Below the pieces are notes generated by a model. That model was not told where the DNA came from, searched no databases, and saw only the letters and a list, made by a program, of their open reading frames with translations. A DNA stretch of 38,228 bases, from the NCBI GenBank assembly GCA_902624425.1, contig CACNXK010000007.1, positions 1 through 38,228 on the forward strand, written 5' to 3'. The translations under genes and the position numbers were made by a program. Within the stretch, counting starts at the first letter, position 1; the number at the start of each line of letters is the position of its first letter. Below are positions 15,859 through 23,915 of this stretch, one piece after another. Source of the stretch: an uncultured SAR86 cluster bacterium. GTDB taxonomy: Bacteria; Pseudomonadota; Gammaproteobacteria; Magnimaribacterales; D2472.

Positions 15859-16652
15859 CTTAAATCATGTCCTGAGGCATTTACTAGGCCTCCGTCACAA
15901 GTAATTGTCTCGCCTATAGTATATGAACCTGCTCTAGAACATAAAAATATGGCTAATCCTGCAATATCCTCAGGAGTTCCAACTCTTTTTCTTGGATTTC
16001 TAACTGCAATTCCGGAATAATCATGATTTACAGCAGAGCCCAGCATCATACTTGGAAATGGGCCAGGCGCAATAGCGTTAACAAGAACATTTTCTTTAAC
16101 TAGCTTGCTGGCAAGTGCCCTAGTTAGATGGTGAACTGCGGCTTTTGAAGCACTGTAAGAAAAAGTTTCAAATATAGGTACATTTATTCCATCAATTGAT
16201 CCAATATTTATAACTCTGGATGGCTCTTCATCTGAAGCATTTTTCACAAGAGCAGGAGTTAAATCTCTTGTTAAAAAAAACATGCTTTTAACATTTGTAT
16301 CCATTACTTTATCCCAGCCCTTTTCTGAAAATTTCTCATAGGGTTCACCCCAAGCAGCACCAGCATTGTTAACCAAAATATCTAAACTTTCTTCATAATT
16401 AAGATAGTCAGAAGCAAGCTTCTGTATTCCTTCCATATTACTTAGGTCACAAGGTATTGCTATGCATTCTCCATCAAATTTTTCTGATAGCTCCTTTGCT
16501 TTTTCTATTAATGGGGCTTCCTTTCTGGCAGTGATGTAGACCTTAACACCATTAGCTAAGAATCCTGCAGCAATCATCTCACCTATGCCCCTAGATCCCC
16601 CCGTTATAAGTGCTGTCTTTCCATCAATATTAAATAATTTTTGTATATCCAT
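15855..16652 (-). CDS. SDR-family oxidoreductase, RhlG-like
   Basis: A classical short-chain dehydrogenase/reductase of 265 residues. Cofactor motif T17-G-G-S-R-G-I-G24, N95-N-A-G98, catalytic serine in N-I-G-S, and Y166-S-A-S-K170. The sequence resembles RhlG, an NADPH-dependent beta-ketoacyl reductase, in segments such as R-V-I-N-I-G-S and I-A-P-G-P-F-P-S-M-M. The ATG at 16652 was chosen because AGAGGA lies five bases upstream; the frame extends farther to 16775 but without a better start, and that part overlaps the divergent gene. The substrate is probably a hydroxy/keto acyl or similar carbonyl compound, which is inferred. Confidence 0.9.
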   Translation of the reverse strand: MDIQKLFNIDGKTALITGGSRGIGEMIAAGFLANGVKVYITARKEAPLIEKAKELSEKFDGECIAIPCDLSNMEGIQKLASDYLNYEESLDILVNNAGAAWGEPYEKFSEKGWDKVMDTNVKSMFFLTRDLTPALVKNASDEEPSRVINIGSIDGINVPIFETFSYSASKAAVHHLTRALASKLVKENVLVNAIAPGPFPSMMLGSAVNHDYSGIAVRNPRKRVGTPEDIAGLAIFLCSRAGSYTIGETITCDGGLVNASGHDLS

Positions 16653-16694
16653 TTTTCCTCTCTTTTTAAACATTATTATAACTTTGAAAAGAAT

Positions 16695-16724
16695 TGTATT
16701 ACGAAATTGTTTAAGTAATATAAT
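16695..16724 (+). promoter_or_regulatory. Promoter giving a nearly leaderless transcript
   Basis: TTGTAT (16695-16700), an 18-base gap, and a perfect TATAAT (16719-16724). The expected start of transcription is about 16731-16732, right at the ATG of the FAD oxidoreductase. No Shine-Dalgarno precedes that ATG, consistent with leaderless translation. Confidence 0.55.
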
Positions 16725-16731
16725 CTTAATA

Positions 16732-17877
16732 ATGAACAGAAGAGACTTTCTGAAGATCTTAGGCCTTTTTGCCATATCTCCAAAAAAAATCTATGCCCAA
16801 AAAAATAAAACTAAAGAAGTTATTGTCGTTGGGGCAGGAATTATTGGCACCACAATTGCTTACGAGTTATCAAAACGTGGAACAAATGTAATCTTGATTG
16901 ATAAAAATAAGCCAGGCTCTGGCTGTAGTGGAAGTTCATTTGCATGGATCAATGCAACTTATCCAAAACAGCCATACTCATACAATTTGTTTTCACAACT
17001 TGGTATTAATGCATTTCATTTAATAGAAAAGGAATTGTCACTTGATATTAAATGGAATGGATCTTTAGAATGGGCTTTAAAAATAGAAGATCAAAGCAAA
17101 CTTATTAAGAGTATTAATAAGTTGAAGAGTTATCCTAAATTTTCACCAACTGAGATTATTGGATATAAAAAGGCAGAGCAATTAGAGCCCAACATAAAGT
17201 TTAAAAATAATAAAAGCATCGTTTTCTCAAGATCGGATGGTGCAATTGATCCTAAAGATGCTATATCAAAAATGATAAGCGGAATTAGAACAAATGGAGG
17301 CTCAGTTTTATATCCTTGTAAGTTTGAAAAAATTTTAGAGAGTAATGATGCTTTTACAAAGATTAAAACATCAACGGGAATATTAAAATGTCAAAATATA
17401 ATTTTTTGCAACGGAACCGATCTTGATAATAGTTTTGGTACGAAATTTTTAAAAGCACCGAGGCCAGGAGTAATAATCAAGACTGAACCTACTGAAAGTC
17501 TTGTAAATTCTATTGTTTATGGACCTCAAATTCATGCTCATCAGCAAAGAAATGGTCAGCTAATAATTGGTGAACAAATTACGACCCCTTTAAAGGAAAG
17601 TCCTAAAAATCATTTACGAAGAATTAATAAACATTTTAAAAATATGGTAAGAACCTCGAACAACTTAAATGCATCAGAAGTATTGATTGGATGGAGACCC
17701 ATTCCAAAAGATGACTTACCAATTATTGGAAGGTTTAAAAATAAATCAATTTATTTGGCTGTGATGCATAGCGGTATAAGTCTTGCTGCAATTGTGGGTA
17801 CTCTAGTCACTCAAGAAATAGTAGATGAAGTTGACAGTTTGCTTTTAAATGATTTCAGGCCTTCTAGATTCTTTTAA
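16732..17877 (+). CDS. FAD-dependent oxidoreductase (DAO family) with Tat signal
   Basis: 381 residues from the ATG at 16732. The protein opens with a twin-arginine signal: N-R-R-D-F-L-K, a short hydrophobic core I-L-G-L-F-A-I, and a likely cut after I-Y-A. Next comes the FAD-binding G34-A-G-I-I-G39 with a terminal acidic residue in L-I-D-K. The rest fits the D-amino acid oxidase/glycine oxidase-like (PF01266) family, with G-W-R-P-I-P-K-D-D-L-P-I-I-G at the C-terminal FAD contact. Export of the folded flavoprotein to the periplasm is the prediction. The amine or other substrate is unknown. The longer in-frame start at 16585 lies inside the divergent SDR gene and was rejected. Confidence 0.87.
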   Translation: MNRRDFLKILGLFAISPKKIYAQKNKTKEVIVVGAGIIGTTIAYELSKRGTNVILIDKNKPGSGCSGSSFAWINATYPKQPYSYNLFSQLGINAFHLIEKELSLDIKWNGSLEWALKIEDQSKLIKSINKLKSYPKFSPTEIIGYKKAEQLEPNIKFKNNKSIVFSRSDGAIDPKDAISKMISGIRTNGGSVLYPCKFEKILESNDAFTKIKTSTGILKCQNIIFCNGTDLDNSFGTKFLKAPRPGVIIKTEPTESLVNSIVYGPQIHAHQQRNGQLIIGEQITTPLKESPKNHLRRINKHFKNMVRTSNNLNASEVLIGWRPIPKDDLPIIGRFKNKSIYLAVMHSGISLAAIVGTLVTQEIVDEVDSLLLNDFRPSRFF

Positions 17878-17907
17878 TTTTTTTAATTAAATCTATACAA
17901 TATATCT

Positions 17908-18855
17908 GTGTTTATAAATATCTCACTCCTTATTTTATCTATAGCAACTCTAGTCTTTGGGGCTGAACGGTTTGTAGATGCCTCTTCTAAAATAGCTAAA
18001 AACTTTGGTATTAGCGACTTATTTGTAGGTCTAACGATTGTTGCTCTTGGAACTTCAGCGCCTGAAATATTTGTTGCAATTAGCTCTATTGTTAATTCAG
18101 TCGAATCTGTTTCTATTGGAACAATAGTTGGCTCAAATATTACAAACATTGCACTTATATTTGGCTTATCATGTTTTGCAGTTAATCAAATAAAAAATAA
18201 ATTTTCACTAGAATCTCTTATTCCTTTCTTATTAAGTTTTCTTTTGTTTTTATTCGCCCTTAAAGATTTGAAATTTAGCTTAATCGAAAGTCTTGGATTT
18301 ATTGCAATCTTATTTTATTTTTTGATGATACTTTCAAAGGAGCGCTCAAATGTTATGGAGGTTGTTTCAGGATCGGCTGACATGCTAAAAAATTCAATAA
18401 TACTTGTTATTGGTTTGATTCTTTTGGTGGTTGGTTCTAATTTTGCAGTTATTTATGCAGAAAAGTTTGCCCTTTCTATTGGTATCTCAGAAGTAATAAT
18501 TGGTTTAACAATTTTAGCACTTGGGACAAGCCTTCCAGAGCTTGCTGCAACAATGTCTGCCATCATAAAAGGTAAAAACCAAATGGTAATAGGAAATATT
18601 ATTGGCTCAAACATACTTAATCTTGTAATAATTGTCCCTATTATTGGAATATTCTCATCAGCCGTGATGCCTGTAGAATTGTGGGAAAGGGACTCAACTC
18701 CCCTGATTATTTTAACCATAGCTTTCACTCTTATAATGCTCTTTTTATCGAGAGCGCAGATGCCTAAGTATTTAGGATTTCTTTTAGGATTTGGATTTGT
18801 AGGATTCTATATTGTATATATCTTAAATCTAATTAATTTAATCAGTGTTTTTTAA
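17908..18855 (+). CDS. Na+/Ca2+ exchanger-type cation antiporter (CaCA family)
   Basis: 315 residues with about ten membrane helices in two inverted halves. Each half has the ion-binding alpha repeat: G-L-T-I-V-A-L-G-T-S-A-P-E-I (about residues 42-55) and G-L-T-I-L-A-L-G-T-S-L-P-E-L (about 196-209). Each is followed by I-V-G-S-N or I-I-G-S-N. The conserved acidic residues in P-E are present in both. YrbG in E. coli is the nearest known relative. The start is a GTG at 17908, 30 bases after the previous stop. The 3' end runs 18 bases into the convergent small membrane protein gene. Confidence 0.92.
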   Translation: MFINISLLILSIATLVFGAERFVDASSKIAKNFGISDLFVGLTIVALGTSAPEIFVAISSIVNSVESVSIGTIVGSNITNIALIFGLSCFAVNQIKNKFSLESLIPFLLSFLLFLFALKDLKFSLIESLGFIAILFYFLMILSKERSNVMEVVSGSADMLKNSIILVIGLILLVVGSNFAVIYAEKFALSIGISEVIIGLTILALGTSLPELAATMSAIIKGKNQMVIGNIIGSNILNLVIIVPIIGIFSSAVMPVELWERDSTPLIILTIAFTLIMLFLSRAQMPKYLGFLLGFGFVGFYIVYILNLINLISVF

Positions 18856-19272
18856 GGCTTGAATAAAAAATAAGCCAACTAAAAAAACAATAATTTCAAA
18901 TATAAGAAAAGCGTTTATTTCCGCAGGTAATCCAGCTTGGGATCCAAGCAGCATCAGTAAAAATCTTCCTAGGGCTATTGAGCCAACTAAGAATACAAGA
19001 ACTTTTATTGAAAATAATGCGACCTTTCTTTTAAAAATGCCAATTAGAAACATCAAACCAATAACAATATTAATTCCGCCATATATGCCTGCAAATTCGG
19101 AGTATCCTATTGGTGAGATTACAGACAAACCCACTGCTTCATAAAAAGATGGAAGCTCTAAGCCCAAAGCATCTTGAGCAGGAGCAATAATGGCCCATAA
19201 ACCTATTGGTAAATATACCGCCGCCATCATAAGTAGAAAAATTATTAAACTTATTCTTAAAACTATATTCAT
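18838..19272 (-). CDS. DUF4345-like small membrane protein
   Basis: 144 residues with four predicted membrane helices. After helix 1 comes a periplasmic loop, then S-E-F-A-G-I-Y-G-G-I-N-I-V-I-G-L in helix 2 and A-L-G-R-F-L in helix 3. This G/S-E-F...Y-G-G...G-R pattern is typical of DUF4345 proteins, whose function is unknown. It directly follows another small membrane protein: the ATG codon shares one base with that gene's stop. Similar topology recurs at 26394-26774 in the same window. Confidence 0.7.
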   Translation of the reverse strand: MNIVLRISLIIFLLMMAAVYLPIGLWAIIAPAQDALGLELPSFYEAVGLSVISPIGYSEFAGIYGGINIVIGLMFLIGIFKRKVALFSIKVLVFLVGSIALGRFLLMLLGSQAGLPAEINAFLIFEIIVFLVGLFFIQALKNTD

Positions 19273-19679
19273 TAAAATGTACCCATTCTTATTTCTTTTT
19301 TCCTTTTTGCATGACTTAACCGAACAAAAAGAGTTACAAAAATTGAAACTAAAAACATTACCATTCCAGGAAAACCAAATTTATATGGATCATCAAAAAA
19401 TAGAAGTCCTTGTGTTAGGGTAAAAAAAAGAAGTATCAAAAAAACCGGCCAGAGTGTGGTAGTTGGACTTTTTCCTAGAAAATGCCTCATTAAAAAATAT
19501 GATGCTGTCATATAAAAAGCTGGTTGAATAGTTCTCGTTCGCCATTCAGCCATTAGCATTGGATCAAATTCGGTTCCTGGAAAAACTAACACTAAATGAT
19601 TGGCAAACATAAAAATGCCAGACATAATTACTAAAAAAATAAATAACGAGATAAGGACTAAATTTTCAATAATGTTCAT
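19272..19679 (-). CDS. Small membrane protein of unknown function
   Basis: 135 residues with four hydrophobic segments. A short periplasmic region after helix 1 contains F-P-G-T-E-F-D-P and E-W-R-T-R-T-I-Q-P-A-F-Y, and the tail is basic (H-A-K-R-K-K-E-I-R). I do not recognise a family. The stop overlaps the start of the DUF4345-like gene by one base, so the two are likely cotranslated. Its ATG (19677-19679) lies inside the 5' end of the divergent thioredoxin-like gene, an unusual arrangement. Confidence 0.65.
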   Translation of the reverse strand: MNIIENLVLISLFIFLVIMSGIFMFANHLVLVFPGTEFDPMLMAEWRTRTIQPAFYMTASYFLMRHFLGKSPTTTLWPVFLILLFFTLTQGLLFFDDPYKFGFPGMVMFLVSIFVTLFVRLSHAKRKKEIRMGTF

Positions 19680-20175
19680 AAAAGCTAAAAATACGTTTTT
19701 AACATTTTACTTAGTTTTAGTATCATTGCCTATGATGTCGTCAAATATTATCGTTCCAAATGAGGAAATTCTGCAAAAGCCTTTTCCTTTGCCTTATGAA
19801 AGGATAGATCTAACGGAAAAAGATTTAGTAGATTTTATTGATTTAACAATAGCAAATAATAAGCAGCCTGTTATTGTTTTTGGTGCAAACTGGTGTCCTG
19901 ATTGCAGGATATTAAGTGCAGTTATTGAGCTCCCAACTATTCAAGAGTATATGGATGAAAATTTTGAAGTCTTATATATAGATTTAGGAAGATATGATAT
20001 CAATATGTCTATGATGGAGTTTTTTAATATCATGCCTCAACAAGGAATCCCTCGAGTTGTTGTTTTAAATAAGAATAGAGAAGTACTTAATATCAAAGAC
20101 ACAGGTGAATGGACAACAGCTAGGTCCAGAACTAAACAAGAAATATTTAACTATTTTCAAGAATATAAGGAATAA
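19672..20175 (+). CDS. Secreted thioredoxin-like protein
   Basis: 167 residues from the ATG at 19672. The N-terminus M-F-I-K-A-K-N-T-F-L-T-F-Y-L-V-L-V is a signal peptide or membrane anchor. The mature part has a thioredoxin fold with G-A-N-W-C-P-D-C as the active site, Y-I-D-L-G and a cis-proline region Q-G-I-P-R-V-V-V. The C-P-D-C motif suggests a periplasmic reductase or disulfide handler. It could receive electrons from the DsbD/ScsB-like protein at 5243, which is inference. The longer start at 19600 was rejected because it lacks a signal and reads through the divergent gene. An intrinsic terminator follows. Confidence 0.82.
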   Translation: MFIKAKNTFLTFYLVLVSLPMMSSNIIVPNEEILQKPFPLPYERIDLTEKDLVDFIDLTIANNKQPVIVFGANWCPDCRILSAVIELPTIQEYMDENFEVLYIDLGRYDINMSMMEFFNIMPQQGIPRVVVLNKNREVLNIKDTGEWTTARSRTKQEIFNYFQEYKE

Positions 20176-20203
20176 AAAAAGCCAGGCATAAACCTGGCTT
20201 TTT
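20176..20203. terminator. Bidirectional intrinsic terminator
   Basis: The arms AAAAAGCCAGG and CCTGGCTTTTT are perfectly complementary around a CATAAA loop, with T runs on both strands. It can end the thioredoxin-like transcript on the plus strand and the TonB-receptor transcript on the minus strand, whose stop is 17 bases away. Confidence 0.92.
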
Positions 20204-20219
20204 ATAATCTAATATTTCT

Positions 20220-22553
20220 TTAATATCTAAACGTATACCTTAATGAAACACTTCTTGGAGGAATCCACTGAAGATAATTTCTTGGTCTCCAGCCAGGACT
20301 ATCAGCAGAAAACTTAAACGCCTCTGCTCTGTTATCCATTAAGTTATCAACACTTAACTGAAGTGAAGAGTTTTCATTCAGCTCAACGCCAATATTAAGA
20401 TTAAATTTTTCATATTCTGGTGACATCTGATCTTCAGATTGTCCAAAAGTAGCATAACTATCGCCATAATATAGATAATCTAATCTTGTATAGGCTGGTT
20501 TGGAACCAATTGTATGATCATAGGAGAAACCGATGTTATATTGTTCTTCAACTGTTCCAGGCAAACTATCGCCAGCTGAAGCACCAAAACTTGGCATATC
20601 AATTGTAGTTTCTGCTGTCATAAATGATCCAGCAAAGTCCATATAAAGACCTTCAGCTAACATTAGATCAAAATCTAGTTCAACACCTTTTGTTTCTGCT
20701 TCACCACCATTACTTGTGAAACTCCATCCACATGCAGGAGCAATACCGATTTGGATGTCAGTCCAGTCGATCATAAAGTAAGTAGCATTAAAGTTGAAAG
20801 TATCACCTCTAGCTTTCAATCCAAATTCAGTATTTTCAGCTTTATCTGATGTATATCTTCTTTGGAATGTTGATGCTTCTGGATCGCCTGCACAAAAAGG
20901 TGGTAATGCAGAATTATTTCCACCAGGTCTATAACCTGCCGATGAAACTGCAAATAAAGTAAGATCTTCATTTGGCATATATGAAGCTGTAAGCTTAGGT
21001 CTTGTATCTGATTCCGTTCCTGCCTCTTGATTACATGTCGTCCCTTCCGTAGCAGTCCCATCACATCCATTGCCGGAGTAGAAGATTCCAAATTCAGACT
21101 GCTTGTAACCATCTGATATCTCATAATCTCTTAATCCAGCCGTAAATTTCCATTTATCAAGATTTAGAGCAACCTCTCCATACATAGCTTTTTCAGTTGA
21201 GTAGCTATAAAAAGTATAGCTTCCATAGTAGAAATATGGACTTGCATCGTCACCACAGTAAGGTGGGCAATATGCAGCACCATCGTATCCATCTGGTACC
21301 ATGAATCCAATATAATCGAATGCTTCGGCACTAAGCAGAGCTTGATTTTCAACAATGGAATCTGGATCAGCATTTGACTCAAAATCATAAAGACCAACTG
21401 TCCACTCAATCATTCCAGGATTTGAGCTAAGCCTTAATTCAGTAATTTCTGTCTCACTGTCTGATGTAACAATTAGTGGAGCAGGATATAAATCATCAGT
21501 ATCAATCCTTCCCCATTCAGTATCACTATCTTCATCATAGTCTCTAAACATTGTAGTTAATGTTGCTGAACCCCAATCGAAACCGACTTTAGTTGTTGAA
21601 GCCAAAGTTGTCAAAACGACGTTATGAACCTCATCAGTAACATCTGCAAAAGATAGCAACGGATGATAATCAGATAGGTCTCTTCCATAAGCATCAGCCA
21701 AGGCAGTCAATCTTGTACAAGACTCTCCATAATAAAAAGCCGTACTTGTATTACAGTTAGGATCAAAAATATCTGCGGTTCCTGGCTTATCACCATTACC
21801 TTTTTCCTTCATGCCTTCATCAAATCGATCACTAACTATGTATCTAATCATGCTTGAGATATTGCCATCATGAATAGGAGAGTCATCTCTTTCAAAACCA
21901 AGAGTTATGGTATATCTTTCATCATCTTGATCACCTACATCCTTGTTTTGAGTAATGATATTTTCATATATACCTGGATCTAAAGATTGTGAATAAGTTG
22001 CTCTCAACGCAAAAAGATCATTCAGAGGAACATTAACCATAGCATTGTAGTTAACAATTGCATTTCCAGCGAAACGCTTCTTTCCATACTCTACAGAGTA
22101 TGCATAATCAAAACCTGATAAATCTGGTTTCTTTGTTATATATCTTATGGTTCCACCGATTGCATTTGATCCATATAAAGTTCCTTGTGGACCTCTAAGT
22201 ACCTCAATTCTTTCTATATCCCAAATGTTCATTGTAGTACCAGGAATTTCATCAATATAAGTAGATGTTGTTCCAGATGATCTTTGAGCTGAGCTGGTAT
22301 TTAATCCTCTAAATGAGTAATACCTCGCTCCACCTGGTGTTGTGACACCAGCTAAAGTTCTTAAAAAATCTTCTGGATTTGAAATACCCCTTTCTTGAAT
22401 ATCAACCTCAGTGATAACTGAAATATTCATTGGAATTTCTTGAACTGTTTCTACCTTTTTGTTAGCTGTAACTATCACTTCTTCGACATCAGCTTGAATA
22501 AAAGCAAATGGAGTTAAAAGAGCCATAAAAGCTAATTTGTTTAGAAAATGCAT
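20220..22553 (-). CDS. TonB-dependent outer membrane receptor
   Basis: 777 residues from the ATG at 22553, chosen because AGGGGA lies eight bases upstream and a signal peptide (M-H-F-L-N-K-L-A-F-M, cut after F-I-Q-A) follows. A TonB box E-E-V-I-V-T-A-N comes next, then the plug domain with I-E-R-I-E-V-L-R-G-P-Q-G-T-L-Y-G-S-N-A-I-G-G-T-I. The barrel ends V-S-L-R-Y-T-F-R-Y. Active import of a substrate too large or scarce for porins is expected; the substrate is unknown. Extracellular-loop regions hold several close cysteine pairs (for example C-P-P-Y-C), which is unusual. It is the last gene of the block that includes an MFS transporter and a P450. Confidence 0.94.
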   Translation of the reverse strand: MHFLNKLAFMALLTPFAFIQADVEEVIVTANKKVETVQEIPMNISVITEVDIQERGISNPEDFLRTLAGVTTPGGARYYSFRGLNTSSAQRSSGTTSTYIDEIPGTTMNIWDIERIEVLRGPQGTLYGSNAIGGTIRYITKKPDLSGFDYAYSVEYGKKRFAGNAIVNYNAMVNVPLNDLFALRATYSQSLDPGIYENIITQNKDVGDQDDERYTITLGFERDDSPIHDGNISSMIRYIVSDRFDEGMKEKGNGDKPGTADIFDPNCNTSTAFYYGESCTRLTALADAYGRDLSDYHPLLSFADVTDEVHNVVLTTLASTTKVGFDWGSATLTTMFRDYDEDSDTEWGRIDTDDLYPAPLIVTSDSETEITELRLSSNPGMIEWTVGLYDFESNADPDSIVENQALLSAEAFDYIGFMVPDGYDGAAYCPPYCGDDASPYFYYGSYTFYSYSTEKAMYGEVALNLDKWKFTAGLRDYEISDGYKQSEFGIFYSGNGCDGTATEGTTCNQEAGTESDTRPKLTASYMPNEDLTLFAVSSAGYRPGGNNSALPPFCAGDPEASTFQRRYTSDKAENTEFGLKARGDTFNFNATYFMIDWTDIQIGIAPACGWSFTSNGGEAETKGVELDFDLMLAEGLYMDFAGSFMTAETTIDMPSFGASAGDSLPGTVEEQYNIGFSYDHTIGSKPAYTRLDYLYYGDSYATFGQSEDQMSPEYEKFNLNIGVELNENSSLQLSVDNLMDNRAEAFKFSADSPGWRPRNYLQWIPPRSVSLRYTFRY

Positions 22554-22653
22554 ATTTTTTCCCCTAAAAATAAATTTATTTATTAAATATAGCACTAAAT
22601 ATGCTTAAAAAAAATATTTTTTGCTCCTGAAAGTATTGTTCTTAAAGGTTTTT

Positions 22654-23910
22654 TTAGTCAAATTGTTTTTGATCACTTGCAAAAAATAAGTAAACAAGCC
22701 CGCCTACAACTATTAGAGTGGCTGCTATATGAAAAACCAATGTCCACGAGTTGGTCATGTCTAATACATATCCTGAGACTGCATTTCCTATTACTCCTGC
22801 AATCATTCCAAATGTAGATGCTATGCCAACGAGCGTTCCAGTTGTGTTTGGACCAATATCGGCATGATTAACACCAAATCCACCAGCAGCTGCGCCTGTA
22901 AATAGGTTTGTGATGCAGATTAAAACAATTATTATCATGATTGATTCAAAAAATGGCACCATAAATAGGCATATAGCAGATCCAAAAAACCCTATTGAAT
23001 TCAGTATTTTTCTTACTTTAATTACTCTAATGCCTCTCTTAATGAGGCTATCAGCTAAATACCCACCAGCATTAAGTGCTATTACAGAGATAATGCTAGG
23101 AATAATAATGAGAATTACAAAAGTACTCGATTCAAGATCTATTCCTAATTCATTATCTATAAACTTTGGTAGAAATGATAAAAAAACAAAAAGACTCCAA
23201 TTATTGGCAAAAGTTGCAGCAACAATTGCTAAAAAAGGCTTATTTACTAACAACTTTTTAAGTGGAATTTTTTTTGCAGGCTTCGATGAGGGAGCATTTT
23301 CTTGAATATAATTTAATTCTTTATAGGTGATACTCTTGTGCTCACTTGGATATGAAGTCACATTCCTATACCAAAAGAAAAACCATACTATGCCGACAAT
23401 GCCAAAAATATAAAAAGCCCACTCCCAGCCCATTGCAATAATAATCATCTGTGTGCCTATATAGCCAATAATAGTTCCAATAGATATTCCACTATTAGTA
23501 AAAGCTATAGCTCTTGTTCTTTCATTGAATGGTATCCATCTTGCATATAGACTGTGCCATGCAGGAAAAGTAACTCCCTCTCCTACTCCCATTAAAATTC
23601 TTATAAAAAATAATGCAAAAAATCCGTTGTGGGCAGCGAGTGGTGTAAGAATTGTAAAGATTGACCAAAGTACGACTCCCCAACCCAAAACTCGCTTACC
23701 TCCAAACTTATCAGATAGATATCCACCTAAAGCCATAGTAAGCATATATCCAAGATAAAAAGATGAAAAAATAAAACCGACCTGAGAGTCACTCCAGCCA
23801 AACTGCTCTTGCATGGGAATGATTGCAACAGAAATATTTACTCTATCTATGTAACAGATAATTACAGCAAGAGTTGAATAAAAGATTAAATTAATTCTTT
23901 GTGGCACCAT
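22654..23910 (-). CDS. MFS transporter, anion:cation symporter type
   Basis: 418 residues with twelve predicted helices. Diagnostic parts: C-Y-I-D-R-V-N-I-S-V-A in helix 1, the loop 2-3 motif G-Y-L-S-D-K-F-G-G-K-R, and R-I-L-M-G-V-G-E-G-V-T-F-P-A in helix 4. These fit the ACS group, which imports organic anions such as hexuronates, phthalates or tartrate. Its start is five bases after the P450 stop, and the TonB-receptor gene follows after 100 bases, so a route from outer to inner membrane is plausible. The substrate cannot be deduced. Confidence 0.92.
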   Translation of the reverse strand: MVPQRINLIFYSTLAVIICYIDRVNISVAIIPMQEQFGWSDSQVGFIFSSFYLGYMLTMALGGYLSDKFGGKRVLGWGVVLWSIFTILTPLAAHNGFFALFFIRILMGVGEGVTFPAWHSLYARWIPFNERTRAIAFTNSGISIGTIIGYIGTQMIIIAMGWEWAFYIFGIVGIVWFFFWYRNVTSYPSEHKSITYKELNYIQENAPSSKPAKKIPLKKLLVNKPFLAIVAATFANNWSLFVFLSFLPKFIDNELGIDLESSTFVILIIIPSIISVIALNAGGYLADSLIKRGIRVIKVRKILNSIGFFGSAICLFMVPFFESIMIIIVLICITNLFTGAAAGGFGVNHADIGPNTTGTLVGIASTFGMIAGVIGNAVSGYVLDMTNSWTLVFHIAATLIVVGGLVYLFFASDQKQFD

Positions 23911-23915
23911 GCCTA

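Noticed and set aside
16585-16731. Extended N-terminus of the FAD oxidoreductase
   Set aside because: It lies within the divergent SDR gene, and the internal ATG at 16732 begins a proper Tat signal with a promoter directly upstream.
19600-19671. Longer start for the thioredoxin-like protein
   Set aside because: The extra residues are polar and would bury the signal peptide; they are antisense to the membrane-protein gene.
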